NCBI RefSeq assembly: GCF_024346055.1
Contig: NZ_JAGQCH010000001.1
Coordinates: 1-64,000, forward strand
Length of the DNA: 64,000 bases
DNA from: Cyanobium sp. Cruz CV13-4-11
GTDB taxonomy: Bacteria > Cyanobacteriota > Cyanobacteriia > PCC-6307 > Cyanobiaceae
Reading direction: 5' to 3'
The notes beneath the pieces were generated by a model. That model was given only the letters and a program-made list of their open reading frames with translations, made no database searches and was not told where the DNA came from. Positions 7,839 through 14,855 of this stretch are shown here, piece after piece; position 1 is the stretch's first letter; each line of letters opens with the position of its first letter. The position numbers were made by a program, and so were the translations under genes.

Positions 7839-8267
7839 TCAGAGATGGGCCACGACCGGCTTTTTGGCGAAGGTGGCCAGGTAGAGCTCGGAGGGGCACA
7901 TGGTCTTCAGGTTGTTGATGTTGCCGTTGCCGCCGAACTCGGCGATGGTCACGGCCGTTGCTGTCCTGGGCGAGGCAGAACTCGCCGCCGACCTGCCGTT
8001 CGCGGTGGGCGATCTGGTGCTCCAGCTGCTCCTTCTGGCGGTCGGCCTCCTTGAGGTGTTCGTCATCCTCGGGGTTGATCTTGGAGAACTGCCCCAGCTG
8101 GTTGGTCTTGCGCTGGGCGGATCGACGCTGCCCGCGTCCTCCTCCAGCTCCTCGTCGTCGCTGTCCTCGTCGTCGGAGTCGCTGTCGTCCTCCTCGGCAG
8201 CGGGCGGCTGGTTCGGCCACTGCTGCGGTTGCTCGAAGCAGACCAGCGGCGGCTGCGGGTCCACCCA
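7839..8267 (-). pseudogene. Acidic protein of unknown function with two compensating frameshifts
   Basis: The frame starting at GTG about 8264 reads WVDPQPPLVCFEQPQQWPN followed by an Asp/Glu/Ser run. The sensible sequence then moves to another frame (NQLGQFSKINPEDDEHLKEA, then LEHQIAHRERQVGGEFCLAQ, about 8115-7955). It returns to the first frame for TIAEFGGNGNINNLKTMCPS and LYLATFAKKPVVAHL before the stop at 7839. So two small indels, near 8115 and 7955, broke one protein of about 140 aa. A terminator lies just downstream. No family is recognised. Confidence 0.5.
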
Positions 8268-8439
8268 TCACGGCTGTGGTTGAAGCGGACGCCCCATCCG
8301 GGCTGCGTCCACTCCAGCTATTGCCAGGCGCCCCTGCTGCGGTGGCCACCGCCTTGAGCAAGCCGGCAGCAGCGACGCTTTCAATCCTCGAGCAGGTTTT
8401 CGAGGCCATCGCCGCCAGGCTGCCGATCAATGCCGCCTG

Positions 8440-8835
8440 TCAGCTGCCGAGCAGCAGTGCAACGCCCTGCTGCTCGGCGAAGCGCTTGTCGAAACTCAGC
8501 ACCGGCAAGGCTCCGGCGCTGGCGGCTCGGGCCAGGATCAGCTGGTCGGCCAGATCGCCGCCCTGGCGGAACTGATCCAGCGCCTTGATCACCGCGTCGA
8601 TGTCATCCACCACCACGCCACGGGTGCGCACCAACCGCTCCAGCAGCCCATAGCGCTCGGAGCGACCCAGGTCGTAACCCCGCAGGACCCAGGCCACTTC
8701 CGCCAGCACCACATCCGGCAGGTAGACCCCGCCGCTGGCGATGGCCTCCAGAAAGGCGCGCTCGGCGATCGTGGTCTGCTGCGGATCGTCGCCGATCAGC
8801 AGCCGCACCACCATGTTGGTGTCAAGGGTCTTCAC
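8440..8835 (-). CDS. VapC-type PIN-domain ribonuclease toxin
   Basis: 131 aa, a normal VapC length. Acidic metal-binding positions are visible: MKTLDTNMVVR (Asp5), VLAEVAWVL (Glu near 46), GGDLADQLIL (Asp near 93-96) and LSFDKRF (Asp near 115). It would act as a translation-blocking RNase in the cytoplasm, held off by the upstream antitoxin. Its start overlaps the antitoxin stop by 14 bp, typical of a coupled module. The gene appears intact. Confidence 0.85.
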   Translation of the reverse strand: MKTLDTNMVVRLLIGDDPQQTTIAERAFLEAIASGGVYLPDVVLAEVAWVLRGYDLGRSERYGLLERLVRTRGVVVDDIDAVIKALDQFRQGGDLADQLILARAASAGALPVLSFDKRFAEQQGVALLLGS

Positions 8836-9067
8836 GGCTGGCAGCAGCGGCGATGGCGCGGTCCATGCCCTCCAGGCTGAGCACCCGATCCACCGTGGGG
8901 CGATGGCGGAAGAGGTCCTCCGGCTCGTACTTCGAGGGAACCAGCACCAGGCGGCCGTGTCTGTCGATCGAGGCCTGCAACCTGGCGCCCGGTGCCAGGC
9001 CGAGGGCCTCGCGCATCTGCCGGGGGATCGTCAGCTGCCCTTTGGAGGAGAGGGTCACGGTGTCCAT
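8822..9067 (-). CDS. AbrB/MazE-fold VapB antitoxin
   Basis: 81 aa. The start MDTVTLSSKGQLTIPRQMRE and the following LGLAPGARLQASID form a standard SpoVT/AbrB swapped-hairpin DNA-binding domain. The C-terminal tail would bind the toxin encoded at 8440-8835. An inverted repeat at 9077-9095 lies 10 bp upstream of the start and is the probable autoregulatory operator. The same motif recurs before the divergent module at 9194-9840. Confidence 0.85.
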   Translation of the reverse strand: MDTVTLSSKGQLTIPRQMREALGLAPGARLQASIDRHGRLVLVPSKYEPEDLFRHRPTVDRVLSLEGMDRAIAAAASREDP

Positions 9068-9076
9068 GGTTGCAGT

Positions 9077-9168
9077 GTAAGGCGGATCGCCTTACTGGCT
9101 GGGCACGGCCGGTAGCGATGGGCGGGAAGCAGCTGAGCCAGGCCTGCGGTAAGGGTCAAACGCCTTAC
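9077..9168. promoter_or_regulatory. Twin operators between two divergent VapBC modules
   Basis: GTAAGGCG (9077-9084), GAT, CGCCTTAC (9088-9095) is a perfect dyad in front of the leftward module. A second copy, GTAAGG (9149-9154) with CGCCTTAC (9161-9168), sits 25 bp before the rightward antitoxin start. The shared half-site suggests that both AbrB-type antitoxins read the same or similar sites. Confidence 0.65.
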
Positions 9169-9193
9169 GCTTGGTTCGTCGGCGTTTTGAGCC

Positions 9194-9445
9194 ATGACCA
9201 CCCTCACCGTCACCGCCAAGGGCCAGGTCACCTTCCGCCGCGAGCTGCTGCGCCATCTCGGGGTGCAGCCAGGCCAGCAGATCGAGGTGACGATCCTCCC
9301 CGGCGGCAGGATCGAGGTGCGTGCCGCGCAGCCCCCCGGCAGCATCGAGTCCTTCATCGGCCACCTCGCGGGCCGCAGCGGCAAGGTGGCCAGCCTCGAG
9401 GAGATCCAGGCCGCCGCTGCGGCCGGATGGGCTGGCGAGCCATGA
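9194..9445 (+). CDS. AbrB-fold VapB antitoxin
   Basis: 83 aa. MTTLTVTAKGQVTFRRELLR and HLGVQPGQQIEVTILPGG form the AbrB-type DNA-binding hairpin. The C-terminal half (ASLEEIQAAAAAGWAGEP) is the toxin-binding tail. It is coupled to the toxin gene by an ATGA stop-start overlap at 9442-9445. An operator-like dyad lies at 9149-9168. Confidence 0.85.
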   Translation: MTTLTVTAKGQVTFRRELLRHLGVQPGQQIEVTILPGGRIEVRAAQPPGSIESFIGHLAGRSGKVASLEEIQAAAAAGWAGEP

Positions 9446-9840
9446 GGATCACGGCTGACACCAACGTGCTGGTGCGAGCGGTGGTGGGTGATGATCGCTC
9501 CCAGTCGGATGTCGCCATCGCGGCGCTGCGCGGTGCCGAGCAGATCGCCGTGGCGCTGCCGGCCCTGTGTGAGTTCGTCTGGGTGTTGCGCCGGGTGTAC
9601 GCCTTCCCGGTGGCCGACATCGTCGCCGCGATCCGCGTCCTGATGGCGGCGGGCAACGTCAGCCTCGATCGGGCTGCGGTGGAGGTGGGGCTGCTGCAGC
9701 TGGAGGCCGGCGGTGATTTCGCCGATGCCGTCATCGCCCACGAGGGTCAGTGGCTGGGTGGCGACACGTTCGTGTCGTTTGATCGCAAGGCCGTGGCGTT
9801 GCTCCGGCAGCAGGGCATCGCCGCCGAGCTGCTCGGCTGA
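9442..9840 (+). CDS. VapC-type PIN-domain ribonuclease toxin
   Basis: 132 aa from ATG 9442. Acidic residues of the PIN site are visible in ITADTNVLVRAVVGDD (Asp6), LCEFVWVL (Glu44), GGDFADAVIAH (Asp near 92-95) and FVSFDRKAV (Asp near 114). It looks intact, with normal length and a normal partner. Together with 8440-9067 it gives two complete VapBC modules back to back, probably the result of module duplication or independent capture rather than decay. Confidence 0.85.
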   Translation: MRITADTNVLVRAVVGDDRSQSDVAIAALRGAEQIAVALPALCEFVWVLRRVYAFPVADIVAAIRVLMAAGNVSLDRAAVEVGLLQLEAGGDFADAVIAHEGQWLGGDTFVSFDRKAVALLRQQGIAAELLG

Positions 9841-10418
9841 GCGTGCTCCACTTCCCTCTGGCGGCGACTCCGGTTCCGGCACATCAAGGTAGTTGCGGTC
9901 GTCCGGGTCGGCGACCGAGCGGCGCGGCTTGGGCAGGTGGATCCAGCCGTCGTAGGGCAGCAGCCCCTGGGGGCTGTCGCGGGGCACCAGCAGCACGGCC
10001 GGCGGCTCCTCACCAGGGCAGCGGCCTAGCTGAGTTGGCTGCCGAGAACGGCGTCAGTGAGCGCTGCCCAGACGGCGGACTCTCGATCAGCAGCGGCGAC
10101 TGCCGCAGGCCGTCGACCTCAGGCAGTAAGCGGATTAGCCCCCCCCGAGCCCATTGCACCGTTGGCTCAATGGCGTAAGGCTTCTTGTCCTGCGTGGAAA
10201 CGCGCTGGCGCCGCCCAGGAGCTGCCCCATCCACTGGCTCACCTGGAGTAGGCGCTACGTGCCGTCAGCGGCGATAGCCAGGAGCGGCTTGCGACCACTG
10301 ATCGCCTCCATGGCGACCTACCGAAAGCGGAAGACTTGGGCTCGGGCCTTGTTCTCGGGGCTGAGGGTGCTGCGTTTGCCCGGGGGTGGTGCCCCGCCTC
10401 AAAGTTGACGATGGGCCC
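9841..10418 (-). pseudogene. Unrecognised minus-strand remnant with several stops
   Basis: The minus strand carries coding-like stretches in changing frames: LSPENKARAQVFRFR then TAG then VAMEAISGRKPLLAIAADGT then TAG (about 10,380-10,260); STQDKKPYAIEPTVQWARGG (about 10,200-10,140); and LLPYDGWIHLPKPRRSVADP (about 9,975-9,915). None matches a family I recognise. The pattern of stops and frame changes indicates one or two decayed genes. It lies between the VapBC modules and an IS-end-like repeat at 10419. Confidence 0.35.
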
Positions 10419-10462
10419 TGTCCAGAAAAGCCAGACAACCTCACTGTCGAGAAAAGCCAGAC
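10419..10462. repeat. Tandem 18-bp direct repeat resembling an insertion-sequence end
   Basis: TGTCCAGAAAAGCCAGAC (10419-10436) recurs as TGTCGAGAAAAGCCAGAC (10445-10462), one mismatch, 26 bp apart. IS21-type termini begin with TG and carry such repeated transposase sites, so this may be an orphan IS end. No transposase is recognised beside it. Confidence 0.5.
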
Positions 10463-10500
10463 CGGATCTTCTTGTTAGATGTAGATTCTTGATTGCTTAA

Positions 10501-10800
10501 TCAATAGTCATCACCATATTTCACATCGGTATTGGCATTCATGAGCTCTACGGTCGTCTGATGTCCTTGTGAAATTGTATAGTCGTGCTGAATGCCAATG
10601 CTTCTGAGGGCTTCTACGTCGTAACTTGGAGCCGTAATCCAGCTAAAGCCCTTTCCAAAGGTATTGTCAGGGTTGACAATATACCAATGGCATGCGGTGT
10701 CAGGCACTGAAACCGAACATTTGGTCCAGTCGTTATCCCACTGAGGAACCTGGACAAACGTAAGCATCGCAAACAAGAAGCTAAAAATGGCGGGAAACAC
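10501..10800 (-). CDS. Small exported protein, 99 aa
   Basis: GTG start at 10800. The N-terminus MFPAIFSFLFAMLTFVQVPQ is signal-peptide-like. The mature part has two Cys (KCSVSVPDTACHWYIVN) that could form a disulfide, then ISQGHQTTVELMNANTDVKY. GC content is clearly lower than in flanking core genes, which suggests transfer. No family is recognised. ATG at about residue 12 is an alternative start but would shorten the signal peptide. Confidence 0.55.
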   Translation of the reverse strand: MFPAIFSFLFAMLTFVQVPQWDNDWTKCSVSVPDTACHWYIVNPDNTFGKGFSWITAPSYDVEALRSIGIQHDYTISQGHQTTVELMNANTDVKYGDDY

Positions 10801-11217
10801 GAAGCAGGTGCATGTTTATGAATCTTAACATACCGGCCATGCCTCTCCCCCTCTGGGTGCTGTTGATCCACCCGTGTCAGGGCTGATGGCGGGGGGGGCA
10901 TGGGTCGCCCTCGTCGGTTGGATCGCTCCACTTACAGCAGTCAGCCCTCGAAAAGCCTCCCACCCCTGAGCCGGACAACCGGGACTGGCCGGACAGGGCT
11001 CTGCCCCGTCTCATCATTGTCTGCTCTGCGAAAGGGGGGATTTCAGCAAAGCCTGTTGGTGGCGTGTCCGCCCTGTCAGGCAGGCCAGGGCCTCCATGGG
11101 ATCGACGCCCATGGCGGTCAGGGTCGCGGTGTCAGCGCCCCGTCCCAAGACCTCACCCCACTTCCCCCCGAGGACGCACAGGAATGGGGTATGACACGCC
11201 AAAGTGCGTCGCCATGC
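10801..11217. other. Intergenic region, no gene recognised
   Basis: Frames are present on both strands but without recognisable motifs. The first 60 bp upstream of the exported-protein gene is AT-rich and should hold its promoter. Confidence 0.4.
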
Positions 11218-11350
11218 ACTGGCTGGAGGCCTTGAACTGCTGCCCGTGGTTCCGGCCGTTGACCCACTGGCCCGAGACCGTGACCCATTCACCGGCGCTG
11301 ATCTCGGTGGCATGACTCACAACCATCACCAGGTCCCGGTGATTTCGGTT
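11218..11350 (-). pseudogene. RecD2-type helicase fragment (N-terminal OB region)
   Basis: NRNHRDLVMVVSHATEISAG followed by EWVTVSGQWVNGRNHGQQFK matches the N-terminal OB-fold of RecD2/RecD-like helicases (pattern: RDLVTVVGHA, ISAGEW, GEWVNDxxHGQQF). The similarity stops near 11,220 and no helicase motifs follow. The fragment directly follows the Nif11 remnant on the same strand, in a run of decayed pieces. Confidence 0.6.
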
Positions 11351-11403
11351 CCATCGGCCGGGAGGCTCGATGCTGTTCAGCAGCAGCCTCTGCCCCCCCC
11401 TGT

Positions 11404-11603
11404 TCAGATCCAGCTCCACTCCCATAGCAAATGGGCACCGATGAGGCGCTTGTTTGACAGCCAATCGGCTTTGGAGACATCAAATCCCGCCTCCTTGGCA
11501 AGTGTTACAGCATCATCAAGATCAGTGGCACTTTTGAGTTTCCCTGAAACTCAGTATCGTCTTTGAGCTTGAGCAGCAATTCTTGAAGTTGGTCTTTTGT
11601 CAT
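11404..11603 (-). pseudogene. Nif11-type leader peptide gene with a one-base deletion
   Basis: From ATG 11603 the frame reads MTKDQLQELLLKLKDDTEFQ and then derails. Restoring one base near 11,541-11,545 gives KLKSATDLDDAVTLAKEAGF followed by DVSKADWLSNKRL, a standard Nif11 leader domain. Nif11 domains act as leader peptides of ribosomally made, modified peptides, abundant in picocyanobacteria, or occur as stand-alone small proteins. No GG cleavage site or core peptide is visible: the frame runs into unrelated sequence and stops at 11404-11406. No modification enzyme is nearby. Confidence 0.7.
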
Positions 11604-11991
11604 CGTCAAAACGCATTTCACATACCCTTTCTAGTACATGTTCAGCCAGCTCCACTGGGAGCGGGGCTGCTCCAACCGCCCTGTCCGAGCCTGCCGGCGA
11701 TCGACGCCCCAGGCCGCTGTGTCAACGGGATCGTGTGCTTTGGAGGATGTGCGTAACGGGCGCTGCGACCAGGTGGCCAAGGGGCGGGGCCGTCGTCAGT
11801 GGCTAACCAACTGTGCGGGGCTGTAGATGCGGTGGTCGCTCTTGGGTGGTACCCCATCTTGAGCGAAGACTTCCTGACACATTGGATAAGAACCTGCTGA
11901 TAAAAACGAAAGCCCCACTCAACGACGGGGCTTCGTCTGAGGTGGGCGCCCGTCTTCCAAGCATCGAGGCCCGCCATACGTCCTGCACGAC
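11604..11991. other. Intergenic region with one terminator
   Basis: No gene recognised. The only structure seen is the hairpin at 11910-11933. Confidence 0.4.
11901..11933 (-). terminator. Rho-independent terminator, minus strand
   Basis: AAGCCCC (11910-11916) pairs with GGGGCTT (11927-11933). On the minus strand the stem is followed by TCGTTTTTA. No gene is recognised upstream of it on that strand, so it may be a leftover or may serve an unannotated transcript. Confidence 0.55.
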
Positions 11992-12144
11992 ATGGGTGCG
12001 CCCCGGATTCACACCACCGTGAAGGTGTACACCCGCACCGATCAGCACCAGACGCTGGAGGGCAAGGGGGCCAATGGGAAGCCAAGGGCTAGGGCCGGTT
12101 GCAGGGCCATGACTCGCGCTGCCCTGGTCGAAGGCTCTGATTGA
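11992..12144 (+). CDS. Possible short protein, 50 aa
   Basis: ATG 11992 to TGA 12142-12144. It begins MGAPRIHTTVKVYTRTDQHQ and is basic throughout. It could be a real short protein or a fragment; no family is recognised and there is no clear ribosome-binding site. Confidence 0.25.
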   Translation: MGAPRIHTTVKVYTRTDQHQTLEGKGANGKPRARAGCRAMTRAALVEGSD

Positions 12145-12244
12145 CGAATCGATCCAGCCGCCCGGCTTGTCAGTACGGCAAGCCGTTCCTCCCCGGGGCC
12201 GGCGGCACCAGGCTGGGCCCATCGGCACAGTGCAAGGACAGGCC

Positions 12245-12427
12245 ATGACCACGACCCTCGAGAAACCCGCCATGCTGCAGTGCGCCTGCCCGGGCTGCCA
12301 CTGCACGGTGCAGGCGGACAGCCCGTTCCGCGACGGCGCCCTGCTGTTCTGCAGCGAGGTCTGCGCCAAAGGGCACCCCAACGGTGAGCCCTGCCACGCC
12401 GGCTGTGGCTGTGAATGCCATGGCTGA
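12245..12427 (+). CDS. smtA: SmtA/BmtA-type bacterial metallothionein
   Basis: 60 aa from ATG 12245. Ten Cys in the cyanobacterial pattern: CACPGCHC near the start, LFCSEVCAKGH in the middle zinc-finger-like part, and PCHAGCGCECHG at the end. Nearby His residues are also present. Known SmtA proteins are about 56 aa and bind a four-zinc cluster, giving zinc and cadmium tolerance. A frame from 12167 adds 26 residues that do not look coding. The usual SmtB/ArsR regulator is not adjacent, and a 12-2-12 operator is not obvious upstream; only GGCTTG and CAAGCC arms flank about 12,170. Confidence 0.92.
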   Translation: MTTTLEKPAMLQCACPGCHCTVQADSPFRDGALLFCSEVCAKGHPNGEPCHAGCGCECHG

Positions 12428-12646
12428 ATCGGCTCCGCCTTCTGCGGGTCCGATTCCCCTGGAGCTGCCAGCGGGAGTGCACCAGCTCTGCCGCTGCCGC
12501 TGCGGCCGCAGCCGCCACGCCAGATCAGCGAGCCGCAAACGCTGGTGGAGGTGGTGGGACTGAGTGGCTCGATCGTTCGGATGGCTGCCTCCTCCCTGGC
12601 GGGGTGCTCCAGGCCCAGGGCGTCGGCCACCAGGCGGCTTGTATTT

Positions 12647-12662
12647 GCTATTCGCGAATAGC
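12647..12662. promoter_or_regulatory. Perfect 16-bp palindrome, probable operator
   Basis: GCTATTCGCGAATAGC, centred ten bases before the start codon of the HTH gene at 12672. Position and symmetry fit autoregulation by the HTH protein. It would cover the promoter end or ribosome-binding site. Confidence 0.65.
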
Positions 12663-12671
12663 GAATGAGGC

Positions 12672-13184
12672 ATGTCGTTGGCCCGCTTCCCTTCCAATCC
12701 CCAGCCCGTGCTGCGCCCCCAGGATCCGGTGGTGCTGCTGCGGCTGGCGCTTCCGTTCAAGTCGGCACCGAGCTACGCCGCCCTCGGCGCCGAACTGGGC
12801 ATCACGGCCTCTGAGGCCCATGCGGCTGTCGATCGGGCGGTGGTGGCCAGGCTGGCTGTCAAGACCAGCGATGGCAAGCCACAGGTGATCCGTACGGCGC
12901 TGCGGCTGTTTCTCCAGCACGGTGCCCGTTACTGCTTCCCGGCCAGCCAGGGCGGGATGACCCGTGGTACCCCAACCGGGTACGCCGCTTCCCCCCTCAA
13001 GGCGCAGATCCGGCCGGGAAACGATCCGCCGCCGGTCTGGCCGTGGAAGAACGGCACGACCCGTGGCCTCGCCTTCACCCCGCTCTACCCGAGTGTCCCA
13101 GAGGCGGCGGCGCGTAACCCGGCGCTGGGGGAGCTGCTGGCCCTGTTTGATGCGGTGCGCGGCGGCAGCCATGAACCCCAATGA
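12672..13184 (+). CDS. Winged-helix/MarR-like HTH protein paired with a nucleotidyltransferase
   Basis: 170 aa. The N-terminal half shows a helix-turn-helix (SYAALGAELGITASEAHAAV, then RAVVARLAV), and the C-terminal half is Pro-rich with a PLYPSVPEAA block. Related small HTH proteins are encoded just before AbiEii-like nucleotidyltransferases, where the pair resembles a toxin-antitoxin or phage-exclusion module. Here the partner gene starts inside this one (ATG 13171, 14-bp overlap) but is broken, so this HTH gene is probably the surviving half. A palindrome at 12647-12662 is the likely operator. Confidence 0.65.
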   Translation: MSLARFPSNPQPVLRPQDPVVLLRLALPFKSAPSYAALGAELGITASEAHAAVDRAVVARLAVKTSDGKPQVIRTALRLFLQHGARYCFPASQGGMTRGTPTGYAASPLKAQIRPGNDPPPVWPWKNGTTRGLAFTPLYPSVPEAAARNPALGELLALFDAVRGGSHEPQ

Positions 13185-13768
13185 CCCCAATGTCTCCTTG
13201 CTCGAACAGGCGGCTGCGCATCTGGGAGAGGCCCTGCTCGAGCAACTGGTGTTTGTCGGCGGGGCGGTGGCCAGCCTGTTGATCACGGATCCGGCCAGGC
13301 CGTAGATCCGGCCCACCCAGGATGTGGATGTGATCTGCCGCGTGATCGCCAGGGCGACTACCAGCAACTGGGGATGCAGCTGCGGGAACGGGGCTTCCAG
13401 GAGGACACACGGCCCGGTGCACCCCTCTGCCGCTGGCGCATCGAGGAGGTGATCCTCGACCTGATGCCAAGCCAGGGCGAGATGCTGGGCTTCTCCAACC
13501 GCTGGTATCCGCTGGCCGTGGAGTCCGCCCAGCTTCAGATGTTGCCAAGCGGCCGTTCGATCAGGAGGGTGACTGCACCGGTGTTCCTGGCCACCAAGCT
13601 GGAGGCCTTCTACGGCCGCGGGCAGAGAGCGTTCCTCTTCAGCCACGACCTGAGGATCTGATGGCGGTCGTTGATGGTCGCGAGTCGCTGCTGGAGGAGT
13701 GTCGGCTGAGCCTCGACGCTGATCCGAATGGCAGCAGCAGGACCGTGCCGCCGGGCTCCAGCCGATGA
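13171..13768 (+). pseudogene. AbiEii/MNT-type nucleotidyltransferase broken by a stop and two frameshifts
   Basis: Begins MNPNDPNVSLLEQ at 13171 and shows the GGAVASLLITDPARP nucleotide-binding start. TAG at 13303-13305 follows, then the catalytic IRPTQDVDVICRVIA in the same frame. A one-base loss near 13,355 moves the sense frame to LGMQLRERGFQEDT, PLCRWRIEEVILDLMP and APVFLATKLEAFYGRG. A second indel near 13,655 restores DLMAVVDGRESLLEE, and the frame ends at about 13768. The three lesions make it non-functional. Intact members use the GG and DVD motifs to transfer nucleotides in toxin or exclusion systems. Confidence 0.75.
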
Positions 13769-13811
13769 TGCTGGCCAAGCCCCCAAGTGTTCACCCCGCC
13801 TGATCACAGCC

Positions 13812-14312
13812 ATGTCAAAGCCCCTGACTGCCGTTGCCCTGACAAGGTTTCCTGTGGCCCTGATGGCTGCCATGGCTTTCACCAGCAGCGTCGCCACGGC
13901 CGTGGCCCATCCCCTGGCGGTGGTGCCGGAGGCCGAGCGCGTAACAGGCCCTTCGACTCGGGTCGTCGACGCCCCCACCAGCAATGCTGGCGTCTTGGCG
14001 GTGCGCAGCCTCGGCAGCCAGCCCCTGGGGGGAGATTTCAGTGCCCTGAAGGGGCGGGTGCTGCGCCTGCGGGAGATCACCATCGCCCCCGGCGGCCACA
14101 TCGGCCTGCATCGCCATGACAGCCGGCCTGGGGTGGCCTATCTGCTGGAGGGACGCCTGACGGAGCGTCGGGGGCCGTCCTACAGCCCAGTGGTGCTGAA
14201 GGCGGGGGAAGCGGCCTTTGAAACCACGGGTGTCACCCACTGGTGGCGCAATGAAACCAGCCAGCCGGCTCGGGCCCTCGTTGTCGACATCGTCGAGGAG
14301 TCAACGCCCTGA
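13812..14312 (+). CDS. Exported cupin-domain protein
   Basis: 166 aa from ATG 13812. The first 30 residues are signal-like (ALTRFPVALMAAMAFTSSVA, cleavage probably after an Ala near TAVAHP). The cupin core follows: GGHIGLHRHDSRPGVAYLLE with metal-binding His residues, and later THWWRNETSQPARALVVDI. Cupins of this single-domain type bind a metal ion and a small ligand; the substrate cannot be told. An upstream frame to 13728 is not needed. No operon partner is evident. Confidence 0.75.
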   Translation: MSKPLTAVALTRFPVALMAAMAFTSSVATAVAHPLAVVPEAERVTGPSTRVVDAPTSNAGVLAVRSLGSQPLGGDFSALKGRVLRLREITIAPGGHIGLHRHDSRPGVAYLLEGRLTERRGPSYSPVVLKAGEAAFETTGVTHWWRNETSQPARALVVDIVEESTP

Positions 14313-14369
14313 AGAGTCGACCGCTTTGAGCCTGCGGGTCCCGGTCCAGCCAACCTTCCGGCCTGGAAT

Positions 14370-14730
14370 CCCTGGCTTTCCGGGGTCGAATGCCGGTGGC
14401 TGAAAGTGTGTCCTTGAACCAGACATTGCGCTCGATCTCGCTGCCCGGCAACACGAACGCCTCTGGAACGTTGACCAGCCGCCCCTAGCGCTCCGTATTG
14501 GCCTGGCTGATCTGCATGATGTCCATGCCGTGATCCCAGATCCGCTGGCCCGCCCTGCGTAGATCGGCCAAATCAATGCTGTCACCGGCGGACTTACCCA
14601 CGAAGGAGCGCAGACGCTGCAGGTCGATCCGATCGCCGCTGCCGCTGAACCCAGCCGTGGCGCAGTGCTCAAGGAACGGCATGCTCAAGCCGGGATCGGT
14701 ATCAGCGGGGTCCGAGGGCCCTTTCGCCAC
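14370..14730 (-). pseudogene. Unrecognised gene interrupted by an in-frame TAG
   Basis: The frame from 14730 reads MPFLEHCATAGFSGSGDRID, LQRLRSFVGKSAGDSIDLAD and GMDIMQISQANTER, then TAG (14485-14487). It carries on in the same frame with RLVNVPEAFVLPGSEIERNV and WFKDTLSATGIRPRKAR. Continuity of coding-like sequence across the stop points to a nonsense mutation. The N-terminus may also be missing. I do not recognise the family. Confidence 0.45.
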
Positions 14731-14855
14731 GGCCAGCGGCCCGGCCCAAGGCCTGAAGAACGTTCAAGCCCACTATCCCAGTCCCGCAACACGCCACCGG
14801 CTGAGAAGCCGAACACCAGGCGGCTGATGCCGATCACCACGCCGATGCTCGGCCC

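Noticed and set aside
7900-8283. Plus-strand frame with Leu-rich and Ser-rich stretches
   Set aside because: It is antisense to the acidic minus-strand gene; the Ser run mirrors its Asp/Glu codons, and the terminator at 7713-7745 fits the minus strand.
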